The notes under the pieces were generated by a model. It saw only the letters and a list, made by a program, of their open reading frames with translations. It searched no databases and was not told the origin of the DNA. From the NCBI GenBank assembly GCA_015060485.1, contig SUYI01000001.1, positions 124,001 through 188,000 on the forward strand: a stretch of 64,000 nt of DNA, read 5' to 3'. The first letter of the stretch is position 1. The number at the start of each line of letters is the position of its first letter. Positions 15,401-23,894 of this stretch are shown in pieces. Position numbers and translations under genes: made by a program. Source of the DNA: Prevotella sp. (GTDB lineage Bacteria; Bacteroidota; Bacteroidia; Bacteroidales; Bacteroidaceae).

Positions 15401-16594
15401 CTATTTCTTCCACCAATCATCCTTTGTGCGGCAAATGGCTTGAACCACACAGTTCATAGCCTTGCATTGCGCTACGGTAATCTCCTCATTGGCTGGGCGA
15501 TATTGATAGGCCCAGGGGGTAACAATCAGGAGGCGGTTGGCTGTGCATAACTGCAAACGGGCCTCTGATGGGTGGTAGATTTCAGGAAAGCCGTTGTCGG
15601 TAATTAGGATGACAGGATGTCCTTGTGCGATAGTATCGTCGATGATTTCTTGCTCGCCTTTGGCAATACGCGCTGATACTAGTACGGCACCATTGGCCGT
15701 TGCATTCAAGCATGCTTGTTTGTGTTGAGCAAAAAACGGTTTGTCTTTTCTATGGCAGACAACGGGCAGCAACTGGTGCTCTAATAGTTCGAGATTGCTA
15801 TAGCTGTCGCAGACGATGTGGTTGTTGACTATCAATAACCTGTCAGTTAATGCTTGCCACAAGAGGGCGTCATCAGCAGGTAATGCATGTTCGCGAATCA
15901 GGTAGCCACGTAGGGCATTGGGGGTAACTAGTGTGTTGATGGTTTTTCGTTGAGGCCGTAGTGCGCTGGGGTTGTTGGCGCGCAGCAGGCGGTTGCGCGG
16001 ATTGGCATGGATATAGGCGCGCTGCGTTTCCAGCTGTCCTGGCTTAAGGGGGATGACATCCACGTAGCCAGAGGCAAACAGCGGCTGGCGGTCAGAGGAA
16101 AAGCGTAGCTTTTTATTTGCGCCAGTATCTGGCGCGCTGGTGGCAAAACCACCAGCAACAGAAGGAGCGCTTGTTGTTGGTTGCGGTTTTGGGACAACCT
16201 CCCCTTGCCCGATGATTTCCCAATAGCGGCGGTTGCAGCCCTCTTTGAAGCCTGCTATTATTTGCCCGAGGTGCGTCTGTCTGCCATTCTTACTAATGAG
16301 GCTGTTCTTGACGTTAACGATAAAATGCATGTGTTCGGGCATCACCACGTAGTCTTGAATCTCTATGACAGGATAGTGGCGTGTAATGCTGTGGAGTAGT
16401 TCGTATTCCACCATCTTTCCTATGGCAGTCAATTCCACTCTTGGTGCATTAGAATGACCATCGGGGCATTGCAAGTCTCCAATGATTCTGCCTAACGACT
16501 GGCGTTTCCTGTCATGAACATTCATGGTGATGTGGTAAAGCCCGGGATCCCTGTAATTGTTTTCAGGGCTTCTACGCTTCATGCTATGAATCAT
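15401..16594 (-). CDS. REP-associated tyrosine (RAYT/IS200-like) transposase with C-terminal Rossmann-like extension
   Basis: A 397-residue protein. Residues 1-200 form the Y1 transposase (HUH) domain: PGLYHITM, the metal-binding MPEHMHF (H88, H90) and the likely catalytic tyrosine in SGYVDVIPLK followed by AYIHANPRNRL. RAYTs are single-copy domesticated relatives of IS200 transposases that nick REP hairpins. Residues about 265-397 are extra and contain VLVSARIAKGEQEI and a glycine-rich VILITDNGF, which recall the DprA/SMF Rossmann fold. No terminal repeats of a standard IS frame it. The start could also be the methionine at residue 5. Confidence 0.82.
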   Translation of the reverse strand: MIHSMKRRSPENNYRDPGLYHITMNVHDRKRQSLGRIIGDLQCPDGHSNAPRVELTAIGKMVEYELLHSITRHYPVIEIQDYVVMPEHMHFIVNVKNSLISKNGRQTHLGQIIAGFKEGCNRRYWEIIGQGEVVPKPQPTTSAPSVAGGFATSAPDTGANKKLRFSSDRQPLFASGYVDVIPLKPGQLETQRAYIHANPRNRLLRANNPSALRPQRKTINTLVTPNALRGYLIREHALPADDALLWQALTDRLLIVNNHIVCDSYSNLELLEHQLLPVVCHRKDKPFFAQHKQACLNATANGAVLVSARIAKGEQEIIDDTIAQGHPVILITDNGFPEIYHPSEARLQLCTANRLLIVTPWAYQYRPANEEITVAQCKAMNCVVQAICRTKDDWWKK

Positions 16595-16652
16595 GTTGTT
16601 TCTTATTTATAGAGAATAATGCCAATATACGAGCTACGAGTCCCTTTCGTGT

Positions 16653-16660
16653 GCAAAAAT
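16653..16660 (-). promoter_or_regulatory. -7 box of the RAYT gene
   Basis: Minus-strand TATTTTTG with a TTG 20 bases further upstream. The gap 16595-16835 otherwise holds the divergent operon promoter and a direct repeat. Confidence 0.5.
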
Positions 16661-16725
16661 AACGAATTATTCGCAAAGCAACAAACTTATTGGCAATTTT
16701 GTTGCAAAAGCTTTAGCGTTTCGCA

Positions 16726-16755
16726 GGGTGTTCGTTGATAAAAACGGGGTGTTCG
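16726..16755 (+). repeat. Direct repeat GGGTGTTCG upstream of the VTC operon
   Basis: GGGTGTTCG at 16726-16734 and 16747-16755, repeated at 21 bases (two helical turns) and followed by the related TTGATAAAA and CTGAATAAA. It lies about 35 bases before the -7 box, a position suited to an activator. Confidence 0.6.
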
Positions 16756-16788
16756 CTGAATAAATTAGGCGGAAGCGCTTTTTCCCCT

Positions 16789-16796
16789 TATCTTTG
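16789..16796 (+). promoter_or_regulatory. -7 promoter box of the VTC/DUF4956/Cthe_2159 operon
   Basis: TATCTTTG, 39 bases before the first gene. The -33 position (TTAG) is weak, consistent with a need for an activator at the direct repeat. Confidence 0.6.
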
Positions 16797-16835
16797 CAAC
16801 GAATTTAACAGTATTAATTATTAATTACGAGCGAT

Positions 16836-17210
16836 ATGAAAAGACTACTATTTTTATTGATGATGACAATAGGGATGCTGAGCGCTCATGCAGCAGACTA
16901 TCCCTATCTGATCTTTGAGACGACGGACGGTAACAAGATATCCGTGTCTGCCGAATCGCTGACACTGACCATCAGCGGTACTACCCTGACGGCTGGCAAT
17001 CAGTCGTTTACCCTCGTGAACCTGAGTAAGATGTATTTCTCGACTACTGATGAAACTACAACAGGTATTAGCGAAACAATGGTCGCTGACCTCGACGAGG
17101 CCACTGACATCTACGACCTGAAAGGCAATAAGGTGAGCCGCAGTCAGATGCAGAAAGGCGTATACATTGTGAAGACCCCCAAAGGAACCTTTAAAGTGAC
17201 AGCAAAATGA
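16836..17210 (+). CDS. Small secreted protein with Prevotella-type C-terminal tail
   Basis: A 124-residue protein with a signal peptide (MKRLLFLLMMTIGMLSAHA, cleavage near residue 19), a beta-rich middle and a C-terminal tail of the form GIS...DIYDLKGNKV...QKGVYIV...FKVTAK. The tail matches that of other secreted proteins in this window (39013, 50531, 52611) and resembles type IX secretion C-terminal domains. Its stop overlaps the next start as ATGA, so it is translationally coupled to the beta-helix protein. Function unknown. Confidence 0.75.
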   Translation: MKRLLFLLMMTIGMLSAHAADYPYLIFETTDGNKISVSAESLTLTISGTTLTAGNQSFTLVNLSKMYFSTTDETTTGISETMVADLDEATDIYDLKGNKVSRSQMQKGVYIVKTPKGTFKVTAK

Positions 17211-19165
17211 AAAAGGTATATGCAATCCTGATGGCGCTGATGCTGACGATAGCAGCAGGCGCCCAGACGCTGAGTATCACCACCAGCAGTGGTACGAAAT
17301 CGTATAGTGCGGCAGACCTCACCTCGAGTTCACCCGTTACGTTCTCTGACGGCACCACCATGACTGTTGGCAGCGATACCTATACCATCAGTGAGATTAC
17401 TAATGCCGGAGCAGCCGACGTGGATGTCAACGAGGTACATATCATTTATGATGGCTCATCGGCATCGGTAGTGATGGCTACCAATGTGACCAGCTATGTC
17501 ACAGCATCCGTCAGCGGAGCACATGTCACCATCACCCAGTCGAATACAGCCGCTGTAGACGGCGAGGAGATTACCTATGTGCTGAGCGGAACATCTACTG
17601 ACGGCTCTTTCACTCTGGGAGGGTCGTATAAATGTACCGTCTCGCTGGCAGGCGTGACGCTGACCAATCCCAGCGGCGCTGCCATCAACATCACCAATTC
17701 GAAGCGCATACAGCTCAGTGCGAAGAAGGGCACGGAGAACACGCTGACCGACGGCAGCGGTTCACAGAAGGCTTGTATCTACTCGAAGGGCCAGTTGCAG
17801 ATTCAGGGCAATGGTACGCTGAACGTGGTGGGCAACTACAAGCACGGCATCAAGTCGGCATCGTACATAGAGATCAAGAACCTGACGCTGAACATCACCT
17901 CCACCGTCAGCGACGGTATCAACTGCGAGGAGTATTTCCTCATGAAGAGCGGTACGGTGACCATCAGCGGTGTGGGCGACGATGGCATCCAGTGTGATCT
18001 GGGTGGTACGACGTCAACCGGCGAGACCACCGACCACGAGGACGAGGATACCGGTAACATCTACCTCGAGGGTGGAACGCTGAATGTGACAGCTACGGCA
18101 ACAGCTGCCAAGGGCATCAAGTGCGACGGTGCGATAAATATTACCGCAGGTACTATTACCGTAAAAACCACGGGAGGTGCCGAATGGGACAGCGACGACA
18201 AAGAGGTAAAAGGTTCTAGCGGACTGAGCTGCGATGGTAACATGACCATCAGCGGCGGAACCATCAGCGTAACTTCAAGCGGTGCAGGTGGCAAGGGCAT
18301 CAAGTGCGATGGCACGATGACTATCTCTGACGATGCTAATCTTACCGTCACTACGACGGGATACATCGCTTATTGCACCAGCACCAGCAGCACCACCATC
18401 AACACAGCATCATCTTCTGAAACCAAAATTTCTGGGAGCTCTAAAACAGTAGGGGATTTGGATGACGCACTTAGGACCTCGCCCAAGGGCATTAAGTGTG
18501 ACGGTGCTATAACTATCAGTGGCGGCACCATCGTGGTCAGCGCCAAATACCATGAGGGCATAGAGACCAAGAGCACGCTTGACATCAGCGGTGGCTATGT
18601 CTACTCTTATAGCTCTGACGACGCTATCAACTCCAGCAGTCACATGACCATTACAGGTGGCTATGTGATGGGCAATTCAAGCGGAAACGACGGTCTGGAT
18701 GCCAATGGCAACCTGTATATACAAGGTGGAAACGTATTTGCTGTGGCCACGTCTCAGCCTGAGGTAGGTATCGATGCCAACACTGAGGGCGGATACAAGC
18801 TCTACATCACAGGTGGCAACGTGGTGGCTATCGGCGGCTTTGAGAACAATGCCAGCATCTCTAACGGTACGGCAAAGTCGGCCAGCTACAGCAAGGGAAC
18901 GTGGTACGGACTCTATAACGGTAGCACGCTGGCCTTTGCCTTCAAGGTACCATCGAACAGCAGCATGGGCTCGTCGATGGCTGTGTATACCACCAGCACA
19001 CCAGCCCTGAAATCCGGCGTGACGGGCAGTGGTACCAGTTTCTGGAGCGGCTATGGATATACCAATGCCAGCGGTGGCTCTGATGTGACATTGAGCACCT
19101 ACTCGTCATCAGGCGGTGGCGGCGGCCAGCCTGGCGGTGGCGGTCAGCCTGGCGGCGGTCGATAA
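17207..19165 (+). CDS. Cthe_2159-family carbohydrate-binding beta-helix protein, secreted
   Basis: A 652-residue secreted protein. A signal peptide (MKKVYAILMALMLTIAAGAQ) is followed by a short beta domain homologous in style to the preceding small protein, then a long parallel beta-helix of repeating turns such as GIKCDGAINITAGTI and GIKCDGTMTISDDA (about residues 120-560). This is the layout of Cthe_2159 (PF14262), described as a cellulose- and pectin-binding beta-helix. The C-terminus ends in a low-complexity glycine/glutamine/proline tail. It is coupled to the upstream gene and lies in an operon with VTC and DUF4956 genes. Confidence 0.8.
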   Translation: MKKVYAILMALMLTIAAGAQTLSITTSSGTKSYSAADLTSSSPVTFSDGTTMTVGSDTYTISEITNAGAADVDVNEVHIIYDGSSASVVMATNVTSYVTASVSGAHVTITQSNTAAVDGEEITYVLSGTSTDGSFTLGGSYKCTVSLAGVTLTNPSGAAINITNSKRIQLSAKKGTENTLTDGSGSQKACIYSKGQLQIQGNGTLNVVGNYKHGIKSASYIEIKNLTLNITSTVSDGINCEEYFLMKSGTVTISGVGDDGIQCDLGGTTSTGETTDHEDEDTGNIYLEGGTLNVTATATAAKGIKCDGAINITAGTITVKTTGGAEWDSDDKEVKGSSGLSCDGNMTISGGTISVTSSGAGGKGIKCDGTMTISDDANLTVTTTGYIAYCTSTSSTTINTASSSETKISGSSKTVGDLDDALRTSPKGIKCDGAITISGGTIVVSAKYHEGIETKSTLDISGGYVYSYSSDDAINSSSHMTITGGYVMGNSSGNDGLDANGNLYIQGGNVFAVATSQPEVGIDANTEGGYKLYITGGNVVAIGGFENNASISNGTAKSASYSKGTWYGLYNGSTLAFAFKVPSNSSMGSSMAVYTTSTPALKSGVTGSGTSFWSGYGYTNASGGSDVTLSTYSSSGGGGGQPGGGGQPGGGR

Positions 19166-19194
19166 GTGAACAGAATAACAAAACTAAACAGACG

Positions 19195-19944
19195 ATGACT
19201 GGTATCCTTGATACATTTGTCCCCATCACACTCGAACAGATGAGCGGTGTGAAGCTGATGAACCGCACGGACACCAAGTTTGTGACCAACACGGAGAAGC
19301 TGCGACAACTTCTCCTGTTGGCCCAACAGGACTACTACGTGCAGGAGATAGACGGCGAGCGTAATCTGGAGTACGACACCACGTACTTCGACACCACACA
19401 GTTTGACATGTACAACCAGCACCAATGGGGACATACCAACCGTCAGAAGATACGCTTCCGTACCTATTGCATCAGTGGCCTGCAGTTCATGGAGGTCAAG
19501 ACGAAGAACAACCACGGGCGCACCAAGAAGAAGCGCATTGAGGTGGGCGACATGAATCTGAAAGATGCGGAGAAGCGCCTCTTTCTGGGCAAGCACCTCC
19601 GCTATGGTGTCGACACCCTGCAGCCTGCGCTGAACAACCACTTCTCGCGCATCACGCTGGTCAACAAGGGCAAGACGGAGCGCCTGACCATCGACAGCGG
19701 TCTGAGCTTCCGCAACCTGCAGAGCGACAAGCAGTTGGATATGGGCAATCTGGTGATTATCGAGCTGAAGCGCGACGGCCAGGTGTTCTCCCCTGTACTG
19801 GAGATGCTCCGTCTGTTGCGCATCCAGCCCCACGGGTTCTCCAAATACTGCATGGGCTCCGCACTCACAGGCAGCGACCATCTCGCCGTCAACCGTTTCA
19901 AGCGTAAGTTGATAGAGGTGGGGAAGCTGGTGAATCAACAATAG
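19195..19944 (+). CDS. VTC-domain (polyphosphate polymerase-type) protein
   Basis: A 249-residue triphosphate-tunnel-fold protein of the VTC family (PF09359). Basic and acidic residues lining the tunnel can be seen in MNRTDTKFV (about 20-28), RQKIRFRTY, FMEVKTKNN, KKKRIEV and IIELKRDGQ, and the C-terminal FSKYCMGSAL is typical of bacterial members. In yeast, Vtc4 makes polyphosphate from ATP; bacterial stand-alone members are mostly uncharacterised. No SPX domain or membrane segment is present, so activity may depend on the DUF4956 membrane protein encoded next. Confidence 0.86.
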   Translation: MTGILDTFVPITLEQMSGVKLMNRTDTKFVTNTEKLRQLLLLAQQDYYVQEIDGERNLEYDTTYFDTTQFDMYNQHQWGHTNRQKIRFRTYCISGLQFMEVKTKNNHGRTKKKRIEVGDMNLKDAEKRLFLGKHLRYGVDTLQPALNNHFSRITLVNKGKTERLTIDSGLSFRNLQSDKQLDMGNLVIIELKRDGQVFSPVLEMLRLLRIQPHGFSKYCMGSALTGSDHLAVNRFKRKLIEVGKLVNQQ

Positions 19945-19969
19945 AAACAAACCAAAATTACTAAACGAT

Positions 19970-20647
19970 ATGCAAGAATTATTTTCTACGGGATTTGGCG
20001 ATACGCTGTTTCGCTTCCTGCTTTGCCTCCTGGTCAACTGGGGCATCGTACAGTTTCTTTATTTCAAGAAGAGCAAGCGTCGCGACTTCTACTTCACATT
20101 CATCATCATCTCGGTAGCCATCTTCTTCCTCGTCTACCTCATGATGGGTATGGACCGTGGTAAGGCGACGATGGGTGTCGGACTGGGACTCTTTGGCATC
20201 TTCAGCATCATGCGCTATCGTACCGACACGATGCCTGTGCGCGAGATGACTTATCTGTTTGTCGTAGTATGTCTGTCTGTGGTTCACGCGATGGCCGACT
20301 CGATGGGTGTCGATGCTGCGGGCAAGATGATAGGCACTCCGATAGCAGAATTGCTGGTTATCGACATCATTGTGATAGCAGCCATCATCGTCTTCGAACA
20401 GACGCTGAAGGTAGAGACCACCAAACTTGTACAGTACGACCGCATCGAACTGATCAAGCCTGAGAAGCGCGACGAGCTGATTGCCGACCTGGAACAGCGT
20501 CTGGGCATCAAGGTGACAGATGTGAAGGTGGGGGCTGTCGACTTCCTGCGTGACATGGCTATGCTGCGCATCAGCTATGAAGGTGAGAGTGCCGGCGAGG
20601 TAGACCAGAAGATCAAAATCAAAAACTCAGAATATGCGAATGTTTAG
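19970..20647 (+). CDS. DUF4956 membrane protein
   Basis: A 225-residue protein with four predicted membrane segments (about residues 10-30, 43-60, 70-82 and 115-145) and a C-terminal cytoplasmic domain of about 75 residues (KLVQYDRIELIKPEKRDEL onwards). The conserved loop GLFGIFSIMRYRTDTMPVRE near residues 73-92 is the mark of the DUF4956 family. It regularly accompanies VTC-domain genes in Firmicutes and Bacteroidota, so it is a probable membrane partner. Its end overlaps the next gene by 14 bases. Confidence 0.85.
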   Translation: MQELFSTGFGDTLFRFLLCLLVNWGIVQFLYFKKSKRRDFYFTFIIISVAIFFLVYLMMGMDRGKATMGVGLGLFGIFSIMRYRTDTMPVREMTYLFVVVCLSVVHAMADSMGVDAAGKMIGTPIAELLVIDIIVIAAIIVFEQTLKVETTKLVQYDRIELIKPEKRDELIADLEQRLGIKVTDVKVGAVDFLRDMAMLRISYEGESAGEVDQKIKIKNSEYANV

Positions 20648-21386
20648 AATCACCCTGGCGGCTCTGGCGCTGACAGTCCTGAGCCAGCCGTTGATGGCAC
20701 AGAGCGAGGCAGGCCTGCTGATGGAGGTTGGTGCCGAGAAGAAACTGTCGAAGAAATTCAGCCTTGGTCTGGAGGCTGACCTTCGTACCCGTAACAACTT
20801 CAAGACGATGGACCGCTGGAGCATAGGGTTAGGCGCTGAGTATAAGCCTGTCAAGTATCTGAAGCTGGATGCCGGCTATACCCTGCTGAACAACAACTTC
20901 CGCGAGGATATCAGCTACAATACCAATGGCAGTTACAACAACTGGCGACCCTCCTACTGGGGTATCCGCCATCGTCTGCACGCCTCTGTGACGGGCACCT
21001 ATAAGTTTGCCAACAACCTGCGCATCTCGCTACGCGAACGCTGGCAGTACACCTATCGTCCTGAGAAGACGGTGACTCGCTGGGACTTCGACAACTCCTG
21101 GTGGGAAGACAAGGTACGTGTGGGCAAGGGAAAGAACCAACTGCGTTCCCGCCTGCAGTTGTCGTACGACAAGAAGCGTGCCCTGCTGACACCATACGCC
21201 AGTGTCGAGCTCTACAACTCATGGGCCATTGAGAAGATACGCTATACGGTAGGTGCTGACATCAATCTCACGAAGCAGCATACGTTCAATCTGTTCTACC
21301 GTTTCCAGAACATGAAGAATGTCGATGCAGACGATTATGACCCCAATATGCACTATATTGGCGTAGGATATAAGTTCAAATTCTAA
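20634..21386 (+). CDS. DUF2490 outer-membrane beta-barrel protein
   Basis: A 250-residue protein with a signal peptide (cleavage near residue 22, after LMAQ) and alternating amphipathic beta strands such as FSLGLEADLRTRNNF and YLKLDAGYTLLNNNF, ending in an aromatic GVGYKFKF typical of outer-membrane barrels. This matches DUF2490 proteins, which have no assigned reaction. It overlaps the DUF4956 gene, so the operon reaches from the inner membrane to the outer membrane. Confidence 0.8.
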   Translation: MRMFRITLAALALTVLSQPLMAQSEAGLLMEVGAEKKLSKKFSLGLEADLRTRNNFKTMDRWSIGLGAEYKPVKYLKLDAGYTLLNNNFREDISYNTNGSYNNWRPSYWGIRHRLHASVTGTYKFANNLRISLRERWQYTYRPEKTVTRWDFDNSWWEDKVRVGKGKNQLRSRLQLSYDKKRALLTPYASVELYNSWAIEKIRYTVGADINLTKQHTFNLFYRFQNMKNVDADDYDPNMHYIGVGYKFKF

Positions 21387-21400
21387 AACGTAAAATGATT

Positions 21401-22510
21401 ATGAAAAAGTTCATCACATACATCTGTTTGCTGGCATTGACACTCACTGCCTGCGAAAAAGATGATACCGACTTCAGTGCCTATACCAACGGGACCACAT
21501 CGACGGCGAATATCGTCTATATATCCTACAACGGCACCAGTGTCAGCGTCACGGGCGACACCAACGGATACGTGACCTACAGTGGAGCTGACGTGACAGT
21601 CAATACAGGTACAGATACCGACTCCCTGCTGCTCGTACTCAGCGGTACCACCAGCGACGGTTCACTGCTGGTCTACCGTGAGAAGAAATACGGTATCATG
21701 CTGAACGGAGTGACCATCCATAATCCTGATGGACCAGCCATCAACAACCAGTGTAAGAAGTCGCTGTACGTACAAGTGGTCAGCGGCACCACAAACACGC
21801 TGACTGACGGCACGTCATACACAGAGCAGGACTACGACCAGAAAGGTGCGTTCTTCAGCGAGGGACAGATTCTTTTCAGCGGCAGTGGTACGCTGAATGT
21901 GACAGGTAGTACCAAGAATGCTATTGCCTGCGACGACTATATCGTTGTTGACGAGGCTACCATCACCGCCACATCGTCTACAGGACATGGCATCAAAGTG
22001 AACGATGGCTTCTGGATGAATGGCGGCACGCTGACCGTCGACGTGACGGGCGATGGCTGTAAGGGCATCAAGAGCGATTCCATTACGGTGATTTCAGGTG
22101 GTACGATGGCCGTTACGACGTCTGGCGACTGCGAGTATGACACGGAAGCTGCCGACTACAGCTCTGCTGCCTGCATCAAGAGCGACTATCAGTTCGCGAT
22201 GACGGGCGGTACGGTGACACTGACCAGCATGGGCGATGGTGGCAAGGGTATCAACTGCGACGAGGATGTCGTCTTCAGCGGTGGCACGCTGACCGTTACC
22301 ACGACGGGTGGCAATGACGATGCCAAGCCGAAGGGTGTGAAGGGCGATACGGGCATTACCGTCAGTGGTGGCTCGTTTACGGTGAACGTGAAGAAGAGCT
22401 GGGCCTGCGACAATGGTACCGACAGCGATACCCCCGCCGACCATGTGACGGTAGTGGGCACGCCAACCTCCTCTTCTATTGCCAAGAAGTCTGTTGAGAT
22501 TATTTTCTAA
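21401..22510 (+). CDS. Cthe_2159-family beta-helix lipoprotein
   Basis: A 369-residue lipoprotein (start taken at MKKF; two residues longer if 21395 is used). The lipobox is LTLTAC followed by EKDD, acidic residues that in Bacteroidota mark export to the cell surface. The rest is a beta-helix with turns such as GIKVNDGFWMNGGTL and GINCDEDVVFSGGTL, paralogous to the protein at 17207. It is the last gene of the operon and converges on murF with a five-base gap. It probably displays a ligand-binding surface outside the cell. Confidence 0.8.
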   Translation: MKKFITYICLLALTLTACEKDDTDFSAYTNGTTSTANIVYISYNGTSVSVTGDTNGYVTYSGADVTVNTGTDTDSLLLVLSGTTSDGSLLVYREKKYGIMLNGVTIHNPDGPAINNQCKKSLYVQVVSGTTNTLTDGTSYTEQDYDQKGAFFSEGQILFSGSGTLNVTGSTKNAIACDDYIVVDEATITATSSTGHGIKVNDGFWMNGGTLTVDVTGDGCKGIKSDSITVISGGTMAVTTSGDCEYDTEAADYSSAACIKSDYQFAMTGGTVTLTSMGDGGKGINCDEDVVFSGGTLTVTTTGGNDDAKPKGVKGDTGITVSGGSFTVNVKKSWACDNGTDSDTPADHVTVVGTPTSSSIAKKSVEIIF

Positions 22511-22515
22511 TATGG

Positions 22516-23889
22516 TTACAGCAGCTCAGGCAATTGATAGAGCTTGACGCTGTTCGAACCCTTAATAAGAATGTATCGTTGCTGCGGTTGCTTTTCTGCA
22601 ATCGCAGCTTTTACTTCCTCGACATCGTTAAATAGTTGACAGTTGACAGATGACAATTGACAGTTCTTATATTCTTCGCCTACGAGCCACACCTCATCGA
22701 ATCCTGCGTCAGCCAACATATCGACCACCTTCTGGTGCTCCTCGTCGCAGACGTCGCCCAGCTCGCCCATCTTACCCAGAATGGCCATCTTGGGCGACAC
22801 CTCCATGCGTTTGAAGTTGTCGATAGCTGCCTTCATCGACGTGGGATTGGCATTATAGGCATCGACAATCAAGTGGTTATGCTCTGTTTCTGTCAACTGT
22901 GAGCGGTTGTTCGTGGGTTTGTAGTTTTCCAATGCGTGGTTAATCTTGTCGAAGGGGATGTTGTTGACATACCCCACGATGATAGCTGCCAGCATGTTGT
23001 CGAGGTTATAGGCACCAATCAACTGGGTCTGAACCTCCATCCATTCTGAAGTGTAGCCAGCATCGTGGTCTTGCTCGCGCCAGCGGAATTTCAGGAAAGG
23101 TGCACACGAGATGACCTCACCCTTGATGAGAATATCGGGGTTATTGCTTTGGCCATAATAGTAGATATCCGGCTTAGCTATTCTCTCGCCTCTCACCTCT
23201 AACCTCTCACCTCTTTCTTTAATCATCTGCATCAGGTACTCGTTGTCGCGATTGACGAAGACGGGCAGGTCGCGGGCCATGAGGAAGTCATACAGTTCGC
23301 CCTTGGTCTTACAGACACCCTCGAACGAGCCAAAACCCTGCAAATGAGCTCGTCCCACGTTGGTGATAAGACCACAGGTGGGTTCGGCTGTCTCCACCAG
23401 CGTCTTGATGTCGCCAGGGTGTGAGGCGCCCATCTCCACAACGGCAATATCCGTATTCTTGTCTAAGCGGAAGAGCGTCTTGGGCACCCCCACGTCGTTA
23501 TTGAAGTTGCCCTCTGTGGCCATCACAGCGTATTCCTCAGCCAATACGGCACGAATCAGCTCCTTCGTTGTCGTCTTACCGTTGGTGCCTGTAATGCCCA
23601 CCATCGGAATGTCGAACTGGCGACGGTGTTCGCGGGCCAGGTCTTTGTAGGTCTGCAGGCAGTCGTCGACTTTGATGAGGTGAGAGATATGATTTGTTGA
23701 GGAGACAGTGATGTCTTCGTCGATGATGGCGTAGCTGCAGCCCTTCTCGATGGCCTGCACGGCAAACTGGTTGCCATTGAACGAGGCACCTTTCAACGCC
23801 AGGAAGATACTGCCCTCAGGACAATTACGTGAATCCGTCGTGATGCACGGATGCTGTTGGTACAGCTGGTACAATTCTTTAATATCCAT
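22516..23889 (-). CDS. murF: UDP-N-acetylmuramoyl-tripeptide--D-alanyl-D-alanine ligase
   Basis: A 457-residue Mur ligase that adds D-Ala-D-Ala to the UDP-MurNAc-tripeptide in the cytoplasm. The ATP-binding loop is GITGTNGKTTTKEL near residues 98-111. Others visible are EMGASHPGDI, the central domain NVGRAHLQGFGS, and DAYNANPTSM in the C-terminal domain. Two stretches, ERGERLEVRGERI (about 225-237) and NCQLSSVNCQLF (about 410-421), are encoded by seven-base tandem repeats and look like late in-frame insertions on loops. Confidence 0.94.
   Translation of the reverse strand: MDIKELYQLYQQHPCITTDSRNCPEGSIFLALKGASFNGNQFAVQAIEKGCSYAIIDEDITVSSTNHISHLIKVDDCLQTYKDLAREHRRQFDIPMVGITGTNGKTTTKELIRAVLAEEYAVMATEGNFNNDVGVPKTLFRLDKNTDIAVVEMGASHPGDIKTLVETAEPTCGLITNVGRAHLQGFGSFEGVCKTKGELYDFLMARDLPVFVNRDNEYLMQMIKERGERLEVRGERIAKPDIYYYGQSNNPDILIKGEVISCAPFLKFRWREQDHDAGYTSEWMEVQTQLIGAYNLDNMLAAIIVGYVNNIPFDKINHALENYKPTNNRSQLTETEHNHLIVDAYNANPTSMKAAIDNFKRMEVSPKMAILGKMGELGDVCDEEHQKVVDMLADAGFDEVWLVGEEYKNCQLSSVNCQLFNDVEEVKAAIAEKQPQQRYILIKGSNSVKLYQLPELL
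22635..22665 (-). repeat. Seven-base tandem repeat inside murF (3' part)
   Basis: Plus-strand units GTTGACA, GTTGACA, GATGACA, ATTGACA and GTT. They encode the NCQLSSVNCQL segment. Confidence 0.8.
23183..23217 (-). repeat. Seven-base tandem repeat inside murF (middle)
   Basis: Five exact-length plus-strand units CTCTCGC, CTCTCAC, CTCTAAC, CTCTCAC and CTCTTTC. They encode the ERGERLEVRGER segment. Confidence 0.85.
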
Positions 23890-23894
23890 ATTGC

